Made by a program: the position numbers and the translations under genes. Positions 19,901-32,087 of a stretch of DNA of 64,000 nucleotides are shown here, one piece after another. The notes below the pieces were generated by a model, which did no database searches, was not told the origin of the DNA, and saw nothing but the letters and a program-made list of their open reading frames with translations. Position 1 is the first letter of the stretch, and each line of letters opens with the position of its first letter. Source of the stretch: Blastocladiella emersonii ATCC 22665 (Eukaryota > Blastocladiomycota > Blastocladiomycetes > Blastocladiales > Blastocladiaceae); NCBI GenBank assembly GCA_025594325.1, contig JANHCV010000003.1, positions 2,170,001 through 2,234,000 of the forward strand. The letters are read 5' to 3'.

Positions 19901-21569
19901 GGAGCTCCCGCTGCTCTCGAGCAGCCTGGGCCCGTTCCAGCAGCGCCCGCCGTGGGAGTCTGCCGCCGCCGAGCCCTTGCCGCCGCGGCCTGCCCCGCCG
20001 CGCAGCCGCGCAACGTTCACCGACGACGAGGATCCAGCGACCCTGGTCCCCGGCGCCGCGTCGCTCTCGGTGTCGCCCGTCTCGGGGTACATGCGGCAGC
20101 ACTCGCCGCCCGCTCCCGCGAAGCAGGCGTCCGTGTTCGCTACCCCGACTCCCCGCGCGCGCACCGTCAGCAGCAGCGGGACTGCGCTCCCGGCGCTCGC
20201 ACACCGGCGCGCCCCGACGCCGCCGTTCCGGCCCACGCCCTCGTCGCCGCTGATCGCGCCCACCGTCGTGCATTCCCCACCACCGCCGCCGCCGTCGGCT
20301 CCGCCCGTGGTCCCGCCACCGCGCTCCCCCTTCACCCCCTCCCCGCTCCCGCGCATGTCGGTGCTCACGAGCCTCGACGACGAGATCGAGTGCAAGTTCA
20401 CGGACCACATCCTGATCTGCGCGCCGTCGTCGGCGTCGTCCGGCGCCGCGGCCACGTTCCCCGCGAACCTCGAGTGCTTCCTCCACCCACTCGCGCAGAG
20501 CCGGCACGCGCCCGTGTCGCCCGCGCTCATCGCCGCGCCGATGGGGCCTCCAGCGCCAGCACGGATCCCCGTCGTCGTCCTGTGCGAGGCGGCCCCGTCC
20601 CGTGGCGAGTGGGCACGCCTCACGGACGCGTACGGCGGGACTGGCGAGAAGCTCCAGTACGTCGTCGGCAGCCCGCTCGTGATCCGAGACCTCCTGCGTG
20701 CCGGCGCCGCGCGCGCGAGCCGCGCGATTGTGCTTGCGGACGAGACGGCGGTCGTTGCGGCGTCGGCGAGCCGCGCGGCTGCGGGCGGGGGCGGGGGCGG
20801 GGAGAAGACTGAGGACGCGAATGCGATGATGGTACGCTTGTCCTTGCTCGGTTCTGTTTAATGATTGTGGAGCTGACAGCGCGCGTGTGTGGGTGTAGAC
20901 CGTGTTCAATCTCAAGACCGTGTGCCCGGCCAACACGTTCATCGTGGCCGAGTTTGTGCACAACGAGACAATGCGGTTCCTCACCGAGCAGGACGTCAGC
21001 CCCGACAACGCGTCCGAGGTGCTCGACGCGGCCAACGCGCTTGCCGCTGGCGAGTCCATCCGTACGCTCTCCCCGCCTACTTCCGTCCCGCTATCACCAA
21101 CTGACCTCCTCACCCCGATTGTGTAGCCCACCGCTCGCCGTCGTTCATGGCCGGCAACGTGTTCACGGTGAGCATGCTGGACTCGCTGGTCGCGCAGTCG
21201 TACTACGCGCCGCACCTGGTCCGCGTCCTGCGCCAGCTGCTGCACATCGACGACCCGTGGGTCGAGAACGTGGCCCCGCCGCCCGGCGCCGCATCGTGGT
21301 ACCCGAGCGAGGATGGTCATCCGGACGTGGTCCAGGAACCTGTCCCCGCCGAGCTCGCGGGACGCACGTTCCGCGACGCGTTCCCGTGGTGGCTCCGCGA
21401 ACGGAAAGCCGTCCCGCTCGCCATCTACCGGCTCGCGCGCGGGTTCCGCCGCGTCATCATGGCGCCGCCGCCCGCGACCGTGGTCCAGGCCGAGGACCGC
21501 GTGTTTCTCCTCGCGACGGCCGGCGCGGTGGTAGGAAACGGTCTGGTCGAGTCGCCGGCGGACGTGTAA
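16971..21569 (+). CDS. Slo/BK-type potassium-channel-like protein with altered pore
   Basis: Three exons (16971-20831, 20899-21061, 21127-21569) give 1488 aa. The membrane part has S1-S6-like helices, including an S4-like segment (WPLRFLRVWWSAQR). The first RCK domain has its VVVGSG nucleotide-fold motif and Slo-typical text (ARACFVLARKFADSSRAVDAEN). The second RCK domain begins HILICAPSS and is followed by IPVVVLCEAAP. Exon 3 carries the Slo C-terminal pattern (NVFTVSMLDSLVAQSYYAPHLV). BK channels open with voltage and calcium. The selectivity filter, normally TVGYG, reads T-I-S-Y-D at 377-381, and no aspartate-rich calcium bowl is seen, so K+ selectivity is doubtful. Between the RCK domains lies a very long Pro/Ser-rich insert. 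The ATG at 16971 is chosen over an upstream in-frame one at 16857, which lies just after RRN7. Confidence 0.88.
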
Positions 21570-21671
21570 AGAGAAGAACGAGGCCTAGGATAACTGTACC
21601 CATCAAATGAACGAGCGAACGAATGAATGAACATGCATACCCTCCCCCTGCACTTGTATTGCATTGCACCG

Positions 21672-23783
<2,112 letters not shown>

Positions 23784-23938
23784 TGCGGGGAGCGTTGCAT
23801 GGCAGTTTTGTGATAATGTGTGAGGTACGGGGACTCGAAGACGGCGCGAGCTGGCGGGGGGTGAGACGCGTCCCGCTGCACCCCACGTGCGCAAAGCCGA
23901 CGCGTCGAATATCAAGTCTCGCTCTATTCACCGCAAGG

Positions 23939-25784
23939 TCAACTCAACAGGATTGGCAGCACGGCGCGGTTGCGCTCCTGGATCTTGATGCGGTTCTGTG
24001 CGCCGTGCAGCTCCTTGTACGCGGCCTGGAGGACCTCGAGCTCGTTCTTGAGCGCCTCGAGCTCGTCGACGCGCTGCTCGTAGTCGCGCAGCAGCGCCTC
24101 GTTCCCAAGCAGCCCGTTCTTCTCGCGCAGGTACACGTTCTTCTGGCGCAGCGCATCGCGCCGCTGCTTGGTCACGGGCAGCGCGTCGCGCTCCTCGGTC
24201 ACCTGCGCGTCGAGATCCTGCAGCTCCGTCTTGAGCTCGCGGTTCTCCTCCTGCACGAACTGCAGCTTCTCCTTGATGTGCGCCAGCACCTGCACCACGT
24301 TCGTGATCTTCTTGCGCAGCTTCATGAGCTCCTACACGTCCTCCGTGTGTCAGTTGCTGCTCGATCGATACAGGAGCAAAGTAACGCACCTCGTTGCGCT
24401 CCTCGATCTTCTCGTTGTACGTCTGGTTCTCGATCTTGAGCTGCTCGAAATCGATGAGGTGCAGGCCCTCGGCGAGCTCCTCCTTCTGGCGCAGCGTCTG
24501 CTCGTGGCGCTTGAGCTTGTTGCGCAGCTTGATGTTCTCGAGCCGGACGCCCGCCACGTCCTGCTCCTTCTTGGCCTCGAGCGCCTCCATCTGCTCAATC
24601 ACCTTGAGCGGAATCGGCTTGCCCGTGCGGCTGTTCTCGGCCGACACGGCCACCTGCCGCTTGAACTTGCGGAACTCCTCGGTCTTGTCGGCAATCTCGT
24701 GCTTCTTCTCCTGCAGCTTGGCCTTGTACTCGTCGGCGAGCTGCGCGTTCGACCGCTCCATCACGTCGTACTCCTCGCGCAGCTGACGCAGGCTCGTCAT
24801 GATGTTCGCGTACCGCTGGTCCTGGTCCGTCACCGACTTGTCCGACTCGGTCGCCTTCTCCTCGGCCTACGCGTCGGGGGCGCGTCAGTCATGGTCGGGG
24901 TCAGTGAGTTGCACAAGCCGTACCCGCCGCTTGCGGAACAGATCGCTCAGCTTGTTCTGCAGCCCGACGTTGGTCGCCCGCAGCGCCTCGCGCGCCATGA
25001 GCGCATCCTTGATCCGCTTGATGCACGCCTCGCGGTCGACCTGCACCTCCTCCGAGTTGCTCGCTCCCTCGACCGTGTCGTGCGCCGCCGCGTCGCCGGG
25101 GGTCGTATCTGCCCCAAGCTCGGTCGCCGCGGTCGTCGGGGCGTCACCTGCTGCTGCATCGGCGTGTTCGGCGTCGCGCTCCTCGTTGCCAGCTTCGGAT
25201 GCAGCGACCGACAGCTCGCCGTCGTGCTCCGCCTCGCCCGCCGGCTCGGCACCGGTGCTCTCGTCGAGCCCCTGCGACCCGAGCGCCGAGCCAGCAGCGC
25301 CCGGATTGTCGGCGCCGCCTTCCTCGACGGCATCGCCAGCCGGATCGGCGGGTTCCCCGTCGGCAGGACCTTCGGCGGCCGGTTCGCCGCCTTGACCTTC
25401 CTCGCCCGTGACTGCCGGGTCGCCGCCAGTAGACTCGCCCTCGACGGGCGTGCCGTCGCCATCTGCGGCTGCACCGTCGCCTTCGGCCGCGGGTGCATCA
25501 TCGGCAGCCGCATCGCTCGGTACAGCGGGCTGTTCGCCGCCGTCGCCACCGCTAGTCGAGTCCGGCTCGGTTGCAGCCTCACCCGCTTCCGCCGCCGGGA
25601 CGTCAGCGTCTGCAGGTGCCGCGGCCTGTTCTGCGGCAGGATCGGCCGACGCGCTCTCGGCAGGCTCAGCGCTCGCGGCCTCAGTGGCTTCCGCCGGCGG
25701 GTCGACCGCGACAACGAGCTCTGAGGCGGCGACCGGCTCGGCCTCGGGCGGCGGGAGTTCAGTAGGTGGTGCTGCGTCAGCCAT
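23939..25784 (-). CDS. CFAP184/CCDC96-like ciliary coiled-coil protein
   Basis: Three exons, all phase 0: 24924-25784, 24390-24866 and 23939-24331, giving 576 aa. Introns of 57 and 58 nt start GTACGG and GTGCGT. The first 250 residues are an acidic Ala/Glu/Pro-rich, disordered region. The rest is coiled coil with the CCDC96 pattern: RTGKPIPLKVIEQMEALEAK, then RLENIKLRNKLKRHEQTLRQ, then LHLIDFEQLKIENQTYNEKI, ending DALRQKNVYLREKNGLLGNE. CCDC96 (CFAP184) with CCDC113 is an axoneme-associated factor of motile cilia. The gene is therefore expected only in species with a flagellum, which is the main clue that this fungus makes zoospores. It is tandem with katanin p60, which lies downstream on the same strand. 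Confidence 0.82.
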
Positions 25785-26265
25785 GATTCATGAGCTTCTA
25801 TGAGTGTCTCGAGGGAGCGGATGGGCGATGAAACGCGTCACGAAAGCGCGACGCGGAAATGTCTCGCATCCGTCACGTGACGTCGTGTCTCGCAGCTTGA
25901 CGACGTGTTTGCGACGCGATTTTCGGGGCTAAGAGTCCAAGAGGAGCGCTGGAGAAGAGATGGTGCAACAAAAAATAATTTTTTTGAGGTTTGTGATGGT
26001 AGGGTGACTGCAAACGGGACGGGACGGCAAGGCAGGCGCCGTTGCTTCAAAACAAGGGAATTAAAGAGCAAACAACAACAAGAGCGACGATGGAAGGGAG
26101 CTGCTGCTCCCCATGAAGTTTGGGAATGGGTCGAGGTTTTTTTTGCGAAGGAGTGTCGCAGAGGCTACGAGTTAGGCGTCGTCGCCCCGAAACGCGAGTG
26201 AATCGTACGACTCGCTTGAGAACGTGAAATCCAATGAGTCTTTTGAGAGTGGGTACGTTAATAAG
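25785..26265. other. AT-richer intergenic region
   Basis: This is the promoter side of the CFAP184-like gene and the 3' side of the pseudokinase gene. It holds an ACGCGT site at 25833, a TCACGTGACGTC patch near 25873, and an A/T run (AAAAAATAATTTTTTT) around 25970. No exon was seen. Confidence 0.4.
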
Positions 26266-27543
26266 TCATCGCGTAAAGAGCTTCTCCAGCTCGGCCTCGA
26301 TCTCGGGGAACGTCGGTCGCTTTGTCCAGTCCGAGTCCCAGCAACGCACGATGAGCTGCCAGAGGTTTCCGTTCCAGCTCGCCGCGTGGACGGGCGCGGT
26401 CGGACGGTGGCCCGCTCTGATCATGGCGCGGATCGTACTGTGCGACTGTTCGTTCGCGAACGGCTTCTCGCCAGCAAGCACTTCGTACGCGAGCATCGAG
26501 AATGAGAACACGTCCGACTCGAGCCTGTATGAAGCGCCGGGAACGTAGCGCTCGGGCGCGGTCCACGGCGCGAAGCGTAGACTGTTGGGATGCAGCGCAG
26601 GAACCGTGGCCAAGCCGGTCGTATTGATGGCGCGGGCGAAGCCGCTGAGCTTGGCTGAGCCGTCGGCGGCAACCACGACGTGATCGGCGCGAAAGTTATC
26701 AAACAAGATGTTCTTGGAGTGGAGATAAGCCATGCCTCGCGCAGTTTCGTGGAGAAGGCGAATATGCTCGGTCGGGCGCGTCGTAGCATACGACGCAAGG
26801 GATCCGCGCTCCATGTAGGGCATCACTAGGAACGGCGTGTCGTGGTTGAGACTGTAGCCGAGAAGAGGCACAACGTTCGGGTGAGACAAGCGCGACCAGA
26901 TCGTCGATTCGCGAGCAACACGCTCCACAAGAGCCGAAGAGTGGCTCTGCTTGAACCGAATTGGCTGCTTGATGGCGATCAGGTCGCCCGACCGCGACCA
27001 CCGCGCAAGGTTCACTGCGGTGTACGCGCCGTGGCCGAGCGATTGGTTGACCTGCGTGATTTCGCGCGTCTCGACCTGCAGCTCGGCGGGAACTACAAGC
27101 GACATGGTCGGTGCGGTGAAGGAAGCCGCGCAAGAAGTCGCCGCCTTGGCGGCCACCGTAGAAGCTACGGTGCTCGGGAGCGTCTTGATGTCCTGCTCCA
27201 CGGTCTTGATTCGGTCGTGCATTTCGTCAAGCGAGAACTCGTCGTCGGTCAAGGTATCGGTCAAGGCAAGCTTGTGAACCTTGCGGAGGTTGTGGTAGAG
27301 CAAGTTCTCGAGCCGCACGATCTCGGCCTTGAGACCCAGGCAGCCCGAGTTGCTGGCGCCCGCCTCGAGATTGTCGAGCGCCTTGATGCTGGAAGCGCTA
27401 GTCTGGAGCGTTGGCTCAAGGGCAGCATGAAGCTTGCTGTCCTGGGCAGCGCGAAGCTGCGTGTATTCCTGCAAAGCATGGAGAGCCTGGCGGCGAGTAA
27501 TAATCGATGGCATCTTAGATGCAGGCAAACTGGTCGTTGACAT
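26266..27543 (-). CDS. TKL-like protein pseudokinase
   Basis: A single exon of 425 aa from the ATG at 27543. An upstream in-frame ATG exists, but the TATAAAG at 27577-27583 suggests transcription starts after it. Residues 1-150 are helical, with a coiled coil. The kinase domain starts near 163 with a glycine-loop-like LGHGAYTAV, then LIAIK with the ATP-binding Lys192, and later APE-like TAPER and DVFSF. Two catalytic motifs are lost: HRD is FDN (281-283), and DFG is SGF (300-302), so the catalytic base and the metal-binding Asp are both missing. I infer a non-catalytic scaffold or regulator. General similarity is to tyrosine-kinase-like kinases (HPNVVPLLGY, MERGSLASY). Confidence 0.85.
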   Translation of the reverse strand: MSTTSLPASKMPSIITRRQALHALQEYTQLRAAQDSKLHAALEPTLQTSASSIKALDNLEAGASNSGCLGLKAEIVRLENLLYHNLRKVHKLALTDTLTDDEFSLDEMHDRIKTVEQDIKTLPSTVASTVAAKAATSCAASFTAPTMSLVVPAELQVETREITQVNQSLGHGAYTAVNLARWSRSGDLIAIKQPIRFKQSHSSALVERVARESTIWSRLSHPNVVPLLGYSLNHDTPFLVMPYMERGSLASYATTRPTEHIRLLHETARGMAYLHSKNILFDNFRADHVVVAADGSAKLSGFARAINTTGLATVPALHPNSLRFAPWTAPERYVPGASYRLESDVFSFSMLAYEVLAGEKPFANEQSHSTIRAMIRAGHRPTAPVHAASWNGNLWQLIVRCWDSDWTKRPTFPEIEAELEKLFTR

Positions 27544-27576
27544 TGCTACATGGCGCTGGGCGCGGCGGTGATGCAT

Positions 27577-27583
27577 CTTTATA
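27577..27583 (-). promoter_or_regulatory. TATA box of the pseudokinase gene
   Basis: TATAAAG lies on the minus strand, with its 3' end 33 bases upstream of the chosen start codon at 27543. This implies a very short 5' UTR. Confidence 0.45.
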
Positions 27584-28259
27584 GGGAGCGAGAGCTTCAC
27601 TGGCCCGTGGGCGGGTACTTGAAGTGGCAGCGTTTGGCTGCTGTCCAGAAAGGTGGCCACCGCGTGACGAGAACAGTAAACCCGCCGCGTCACAGTGATC
27701 GCCACGTCAACGGCGCTCGGGCCGTGGATTGCTACCACTTTCCTGTTCGCGAATGACTGCGGCTCGCAAGGGTGCAGCGGCGGACCGTGGATCAGTCGAC
27801 ACCCTTGTCAAACGTCCTGCCCTTGGGCGGTTGAAACAGTGAACGCCCACGCTGCGCGCGCCCGCGGCCACCGATGCCAAGAACAATCGCGAGCGCTGTC
27901 GCCGCAGTTACTGTCACGCCGGGCGACGCGGTTGTTCCACACGCTTCCGACCTGCTCGACGGCAGCGGCCATCACGACTTGAACGCGTGTCTCGCGTTGC
28001 TCACGGCACTCGCGTTGCAGTCGCACGTGCTGTCTATGAATAAACGGCGGGATCAGTGATACGATCACAACCGGCCTCGAGTGGTTTCGCGCCGTGTGAC
28101 CTGAGCCACTTCAGCGCTGCGTGGGCGGCCGCTGCTCCTCTTCCCCCTCGCGATGCAACTTCATTCCATGGATCATCATCACACCCACTAGCTGCAACCT
28201 ACTCCTAGACCAAGCCCTAGACCAGTGCTAGACCCCGCCAGCCGCGACCTGTATACCAA
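27584..28259. promoter_or_regulatory. Divergent intergenic region
   Basis: It separates the pseudokinase (minus) from the 1200-aa gene (plus). No exon is supported. Three copies of CTAGACC (28205-28211, 28217-28223, 28228-28234), spaced 11-12 bases apart, lie just upstream of the start at 28260. Confidence 0.4.
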
Positions 28260-31200
28260 ATGAACGTCCCCCTGCCGGCGTCGCCAGACCTCCGCCCGGC
28301 ATCGCTGCGCCTCTCGCGCATCTCGCTCGAGTCGCTCATCGCCAACCCGCCTGCGGGCGATGGTACCGACGTCGAGAAGCGCTTGGCGCATCTCGAGGCA
28401 AACCACGTCGCCCTGATCGGGCACATCTCGACGCTGCACAACGTCCTCGACGGCTTCTCGCAGACGCTCGAGGACGTGTGCGCCGCCGTCGCTCGGCTCG
28501 ATGTCGCCGACTCGGCGCCATCAAGCCAAAACGGTGGTGCTGATGATGGTGACGACGACGAGGGCAACATGGGCCCGCCTACGCCGCCCGCCGAGCGTGA
28601 CGGGTCCGACGACGACGACGACGAGTCGCCGCCGCCCAAACCGGACGCTGACTCGAGCACCTCTGCGGCTCCCGACGGCGAGCCAGAAACGCCGCCGTCA
28701 CCCTCCGCCACGTCTTCAAACTCGGAAACCGAGGAGCTACGCGCGCGCGTCGAGTCGCTCGAGCGGACGTGCGAGATGCTGCTCCGCCGCTCCATCTCCA
28801 CTGCAACCACGGCCTCCGCTACGCCTGCGCCCGCCGCGAAACGTGGCACCATCGTCGACCCGACCCCGACGCCCTCGTGGGCGACGTCGCTCGACCGCAC
28901 CGTCATCGACTCGCCGTACGGCACCGCGACGCGCGCGCTAACGCGGGCTCGGACCTCGGGTCCATCACGCGTCACGATCCAGCTCGACGGCGGCGCGATC
29001 CCGAAGAATGGCGGGCCGACTGCCCTACGCATCAGCATCCCGTCGTCGGCGCAGCTCGAGGACCCGTACGGCCCCATAGTGCCTGCCGGATTCCGCGGTG
29101 GTCCCGGGCGCCCGCGCCGCGACACGAACGCGAGCGGGTTCTCATCGGCCACCACGGCGTTCGACGGGCGCATGTCGCAGGTGCTCTTCTTCAGCAACCC
29201 GCAGGCCGCCGCCAACCTCGCCGCGCTCGCGAGCCCGAAGCAGGCGTGGGTCTTCGAGCAGCAGATGCTCCTGCAGGGCGGCTTCTTTGCGCCGCCGACT
29301 GCTGCCGCGCAGCACCAGCACGGGCCGAACGAGGCGTGTACGGGCCTGTCGCGCTTGAGCGAGGTGACGGACGAGAGCGCCGACCGCGACCGCGACCACG
29401 ACGACATGCAGCTGCAGCGGCGGCGCACGCTCGTTCCTTTCCCCGAGGGCATGGACTCGCTGCCGTCGCCGACCCCGTCCTCGTCCGCGTCGCAGATCGT
29501 CGTGCACTCGCCGACCAGCGCCACCTCGTCGCAGCTCCGCCCGCACCCGCGCCCGCGGCCCGTCAAGCACGAGCAGCCGCACGGGCCGAGCCGGCTATCG
29601 CTTGTCATGGGGCCCGGCGAGAATGGCGGCGACGACGTGCCGCTCGCGCGCACCCGGCCGACGGCAGTACCCGGCGCGCCGCCGAGCGTCCGGTCCGCGC
29701 GGTCTGTCGGGTCCGACCGGTCGGTCCGCCGAGTCCCCGCGCGCGGCGCGAGTCTCGCGTCCGGCTCCAAGGACCGCGAGAGCGTGCGCAAGCGCAGCAG
29801 CCGCGACACGAACGCGTCGAGTTTGCCGCGCAAGCCGTTGACCGACGCCAAGAGTCCCGAGGGCGACGACGTCTCGGTGCACGACCAGCTCGTCATGCGC
29901 GGCGAGGCCCGCCGGTCAACCGACTCGGCGCGGTCACGCCGTATCATCAGCCCCGTCATCGAGATGGAACGCGTCGATTCGGATGCCGCGTCGCTCAAGT
30001 CGGATCCAGGTGCGTTTCTGCCGTGGGTCTCATCGCGGTCGCCGAAATTAACCCGACCCACACCCGTAGGCGACGACAGCAGCAAACTTGTGCCGACGAA
30101 GCGCCGCCTGCGCCCGTCGACCGACAGTGGCGCGCGGTCGCCAAGCGACGAGCGGTCCGCCTCCCCGTCGCCGTCGGCGGACCTGCTGCCGCTGACCCTG
30201 CTCAACACGGGCCCCGACCTGCTGTCCGCCATCTCGATTGCCGCCGACGCCGACCCGAGCCCGCGCTCGGCCTCGCCCACGGCCTCGCCCGACGACGCGC
30301 TCTCGATCCCGCTTTCCCGCGGGACGCTGCCCTCGCGCCCGCTCGACTCGGTCCTGCGGTTCAGCATGCTGGCCGACGGGAACCTGGTCGGCCTCCTGTC
30401 GCCGCCACCCGCCAAGGACTCGTTCTCGGGCCCGAGCCAGGCCAAGACGCCCGCGACCGTCTCGTTCAAGTCGGCGGCGAGCGCCGAGCACGCCGTGATC
30501 GACGCGACGCGGTCGTCGTGGTTCGACGGGCTCAACGACGACGACATTGACGAGGAGCATGACGTTCGGCTCAGCCACGAGGGCCTGATCGGGTGGCGCG
30601 AGAGCGGCGACGCGTCGTTCGTCACGACGGACCTGACGGACGAGGACGGCGTCGAGTTTGCGTCGGGCGGGACCCTGCGGCCGTCCAACTTCTCGGGTGC
30701 GTCAAGGCCGTCGGCCGGGTACCCGCTCGTCACGCGGCTGCCCGAGCTCGCAAGCCCGTCGGTCCCGCCGACGCCCATGTCGCCGGGGTGCCACTGCCAC
30801 GCGGGCGCGCCGGGCCTGTTCGCGCGCCTGTTCGCGCCGAGCCACCTCAACGACAAGTCTCGTAGCGGGCGCCCGACGCCGCTCGCGCTCGCGTCGCCAG
30901 ACCTGCACACGGGTCCCGGCGCGGTCCCCGCGGTGAGCGAGGCCGAGGTCGGGCGGTGGACGTCGGCGTACCACGACGCGCTGTACGCGGACGCGGTGGC
31001 GCTGTTCGAGACGTACTACGGGTCCTCGGACGAGAAATACGCGTTCGTGCAGGCGCTGCTGCTCGACGCGCTGCTGCGCATTCTGCAGGACGACACGACG
31101 CTCGCGCGCGCGCTCAGCGTCAGCTCGGCCAAGTACAGCACCGTCGCCAGCAGCACCAACGCCGCGCTGACGCTCGGGTCCGACGGCACCGGCGGCGGCG

Positions 31201-31862
31201 GTGCCGCATCATCCGTCGGGGTCGGCGCCGCGACCGCGAGCCGCGCGGGCCTCCGCCGCCGGTCCGCCGCGCTCGTCCACCAGATGAAGACGCAGGGCCA
31301 CGCGCGCACCGCGCTGTTCTGCTCGCCCGCGGTCCTGAGCGTGGTCCTGCAGGCGCTCGTCACGCGGTACGGCCTCATGCACCACCTGCACGACGAGGAC
31401 CACGGCGGCGGCGACGACTCGATCCAGTCCCTCGGCATGTCGCCGCTCGAAACGCTCATCCACCGCACCTACACGCTCGCGGTGCTCGTTGAGGGCAGCC
31501 CCGGACTCACGTTCCTGTACCCGGCATCGTGGGACCCGCGCGAGTGCGAGCCCGTCATGACCGAGCCCGCGGCGCTGGTGCTCGGCGGAGGAGGGAGCGC
31601 GGCGGCGTCGGTCGCGGGCGCTGCACGCGTTCGTGTCATTGCGCCGGGGATCCAGCGTACGCGCGGCGCCAAGGGCGGGCCGCCGGCCGCGAACCCAACA
31701 CCGGCGCAGGGCGGCAAGAGTATCCTGGCCAAGGCGCGCGCGGCAGTCCGCGGCGGCGCGAGTGGAAGCAGCGGCGCTGGCGCGGCCGACGACAAGCTGC
31801 TCTCGCCGTCGGCCATCGTGACGCTGGCCAAGGCCAAGGTCGTGATCCTCAACAACCACTGA
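28260..31862 (+). CDS. 1200-aa low-complexity hypothetical protein
   Basis: One uninterrupted frame of 1200 codons. The N-terminus has a short coiled coil (VEKRLAHLEANHVALIGHIS) and the middle is Ser/Pro/Asp-rich and probably disordered. A globular-looking domain occupies about residues 895-1100 (EVGRWTSAYHDALYADAVAL, LLLDALLRILQDDTTLARAL, RTALFCSPAVLSVVLQALVT, LIHRTYTLAVLVEGSPGLTF). A basic Gly/Ala-rich tail ends in KAKVVILNNH. No family was recognised. A long open frame also exists antisense (28217-30910), but the plus frame is longer, spans the whole gene and has the ordered domains. It could be a polarity or cytoskeletal scaffold, but nothing in it proves that. Confidence 0.7.
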   Translation: MNVPLPASPDLRPASLRLSRISLESLIANPPAGDGTDVEKRLAHLEANHVALIGHISTLHNVLDGFSQTLEDVCAAVARLDVADSAPSSQNGGADDGDDDEGNMGPPTPPAERDGSDDDDDESPPPKPDADSSTSAAPDGEPETPPSPSATSSNSETEELRARVESLERTCEMLLRRSISTATTASATPAPAAKRGTIVDPTPTPSWATSLDRTVIDSPYGTATRALTRARTSGPSRVTIQLDGGAIPKNGGPTALRISIPSSAQLEDPYGPIVPAGFRGGPGRPRRDTNASGFSSATTAFDGRMSQVLFFSNPQAAANLAALASPKQAWVFEQQMLLQGGFFAPPTAAAQHQHGPNEACTGLSRLSEVTDESADRDRDHDDMQLQRRRTLVPFPEGMDSLPSPTPSSSASQIVVHSPTSATSSQLRPHPRPRPVKHEQPHGPSRLSLVMGPGENGGDDVPLARTRPTAVPGAPPSVRSARSVGSDRSVRRVPARGASLASGSKDRESVRKRSSRDTNASSLPRKPLTDAKSPEGDDVSVHDQLVMRGEARRSTDSARSRRIISPVIEMERVDSDAASLKSDPGAFLPWVSSRSPKLTRPTPVGDDSSKLVPTKRRLRPSTDSGARSPSDERSASPSPSADLLPLTLLNTGPDLLSAISIAADADPSPRSASPTASPDDALSIPLSRGTLPSRPLDSVLRFSMLADGNLVGLLSPPPAKDSFSGPSQAKTPATVSFKSAASAEHAVIDATRSSWFDGLNDDDIDEEHDVRLSHEGLIGWRESGDASFVTTDLTDEDGVEFASGGTLRPSNFSGASRPSAGYPLVTRLPELASPSVPPTPMSPGCHCHAGAPGLFARLFAPSHLNDKSRSGRPTPLALASPDLHTGPGAVPAVSEAEVGRWTSAYHDALYADAVALFETYYGSSDEKYAFVQALLLDALLRILQDDTTLARALSVSSAKYSTVASSTNAALTLGSDGTGGGGAASSVGVGAATASRAGLRRRSAALVHQMKTQGHARTALFCSPAVLSVVLQALVTRYGLMHHLHDEDHGGGDDSIQSLGMSPLETLIHRTYTLAVLVEGSPGLTFLYPASWDPRECEPVMTEPAALVLGGGGSAAASVAGAARVRVIAPGIQRTRGAKGGPPAANPTPAQGGKSILAKARAAVRGGASGSSGAGAADDKLLSPSAIVTLAKAKVVILNNH

Positions 31863-32087
31863 TATCTGAAAGCGGAATACACGAACGGATGTGAAGAGAT
31901 CGATAGTTTTACGCCATGGAGAACTGTTTGACCAGCGCGGTGCGCCACACGCGTGCAGCGGCTGTCAGGCGCGTCAACATGTCTCGCAGCTGAACCGCAA
32001 CGGTCCAGACACTCCAGGGACAATGAATAAAGGATGCAATCACAGAATATAGCAAAGAAACAAACGAGCAACTCATCGGGGACAAAA
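31863..32087. other. Convergent 3' spacer
   Basis: This is sequence between the stop of the 1200-aa gene and the end of DUF4470 copy A. It contains AATAAAGG near 32025 on the plus strand, a plausible poly(A) signal for the upstream gene. No exon was seen. Confidence 0.35.

Noticed and set aside
28217-30910. 897-codon open frame antisense to the 1200-aa gene
   Set aside because: It is a typical GC-rich shadow frame, low-complexity throughout, and it covers only part of the sense gene, which has ordered segments.
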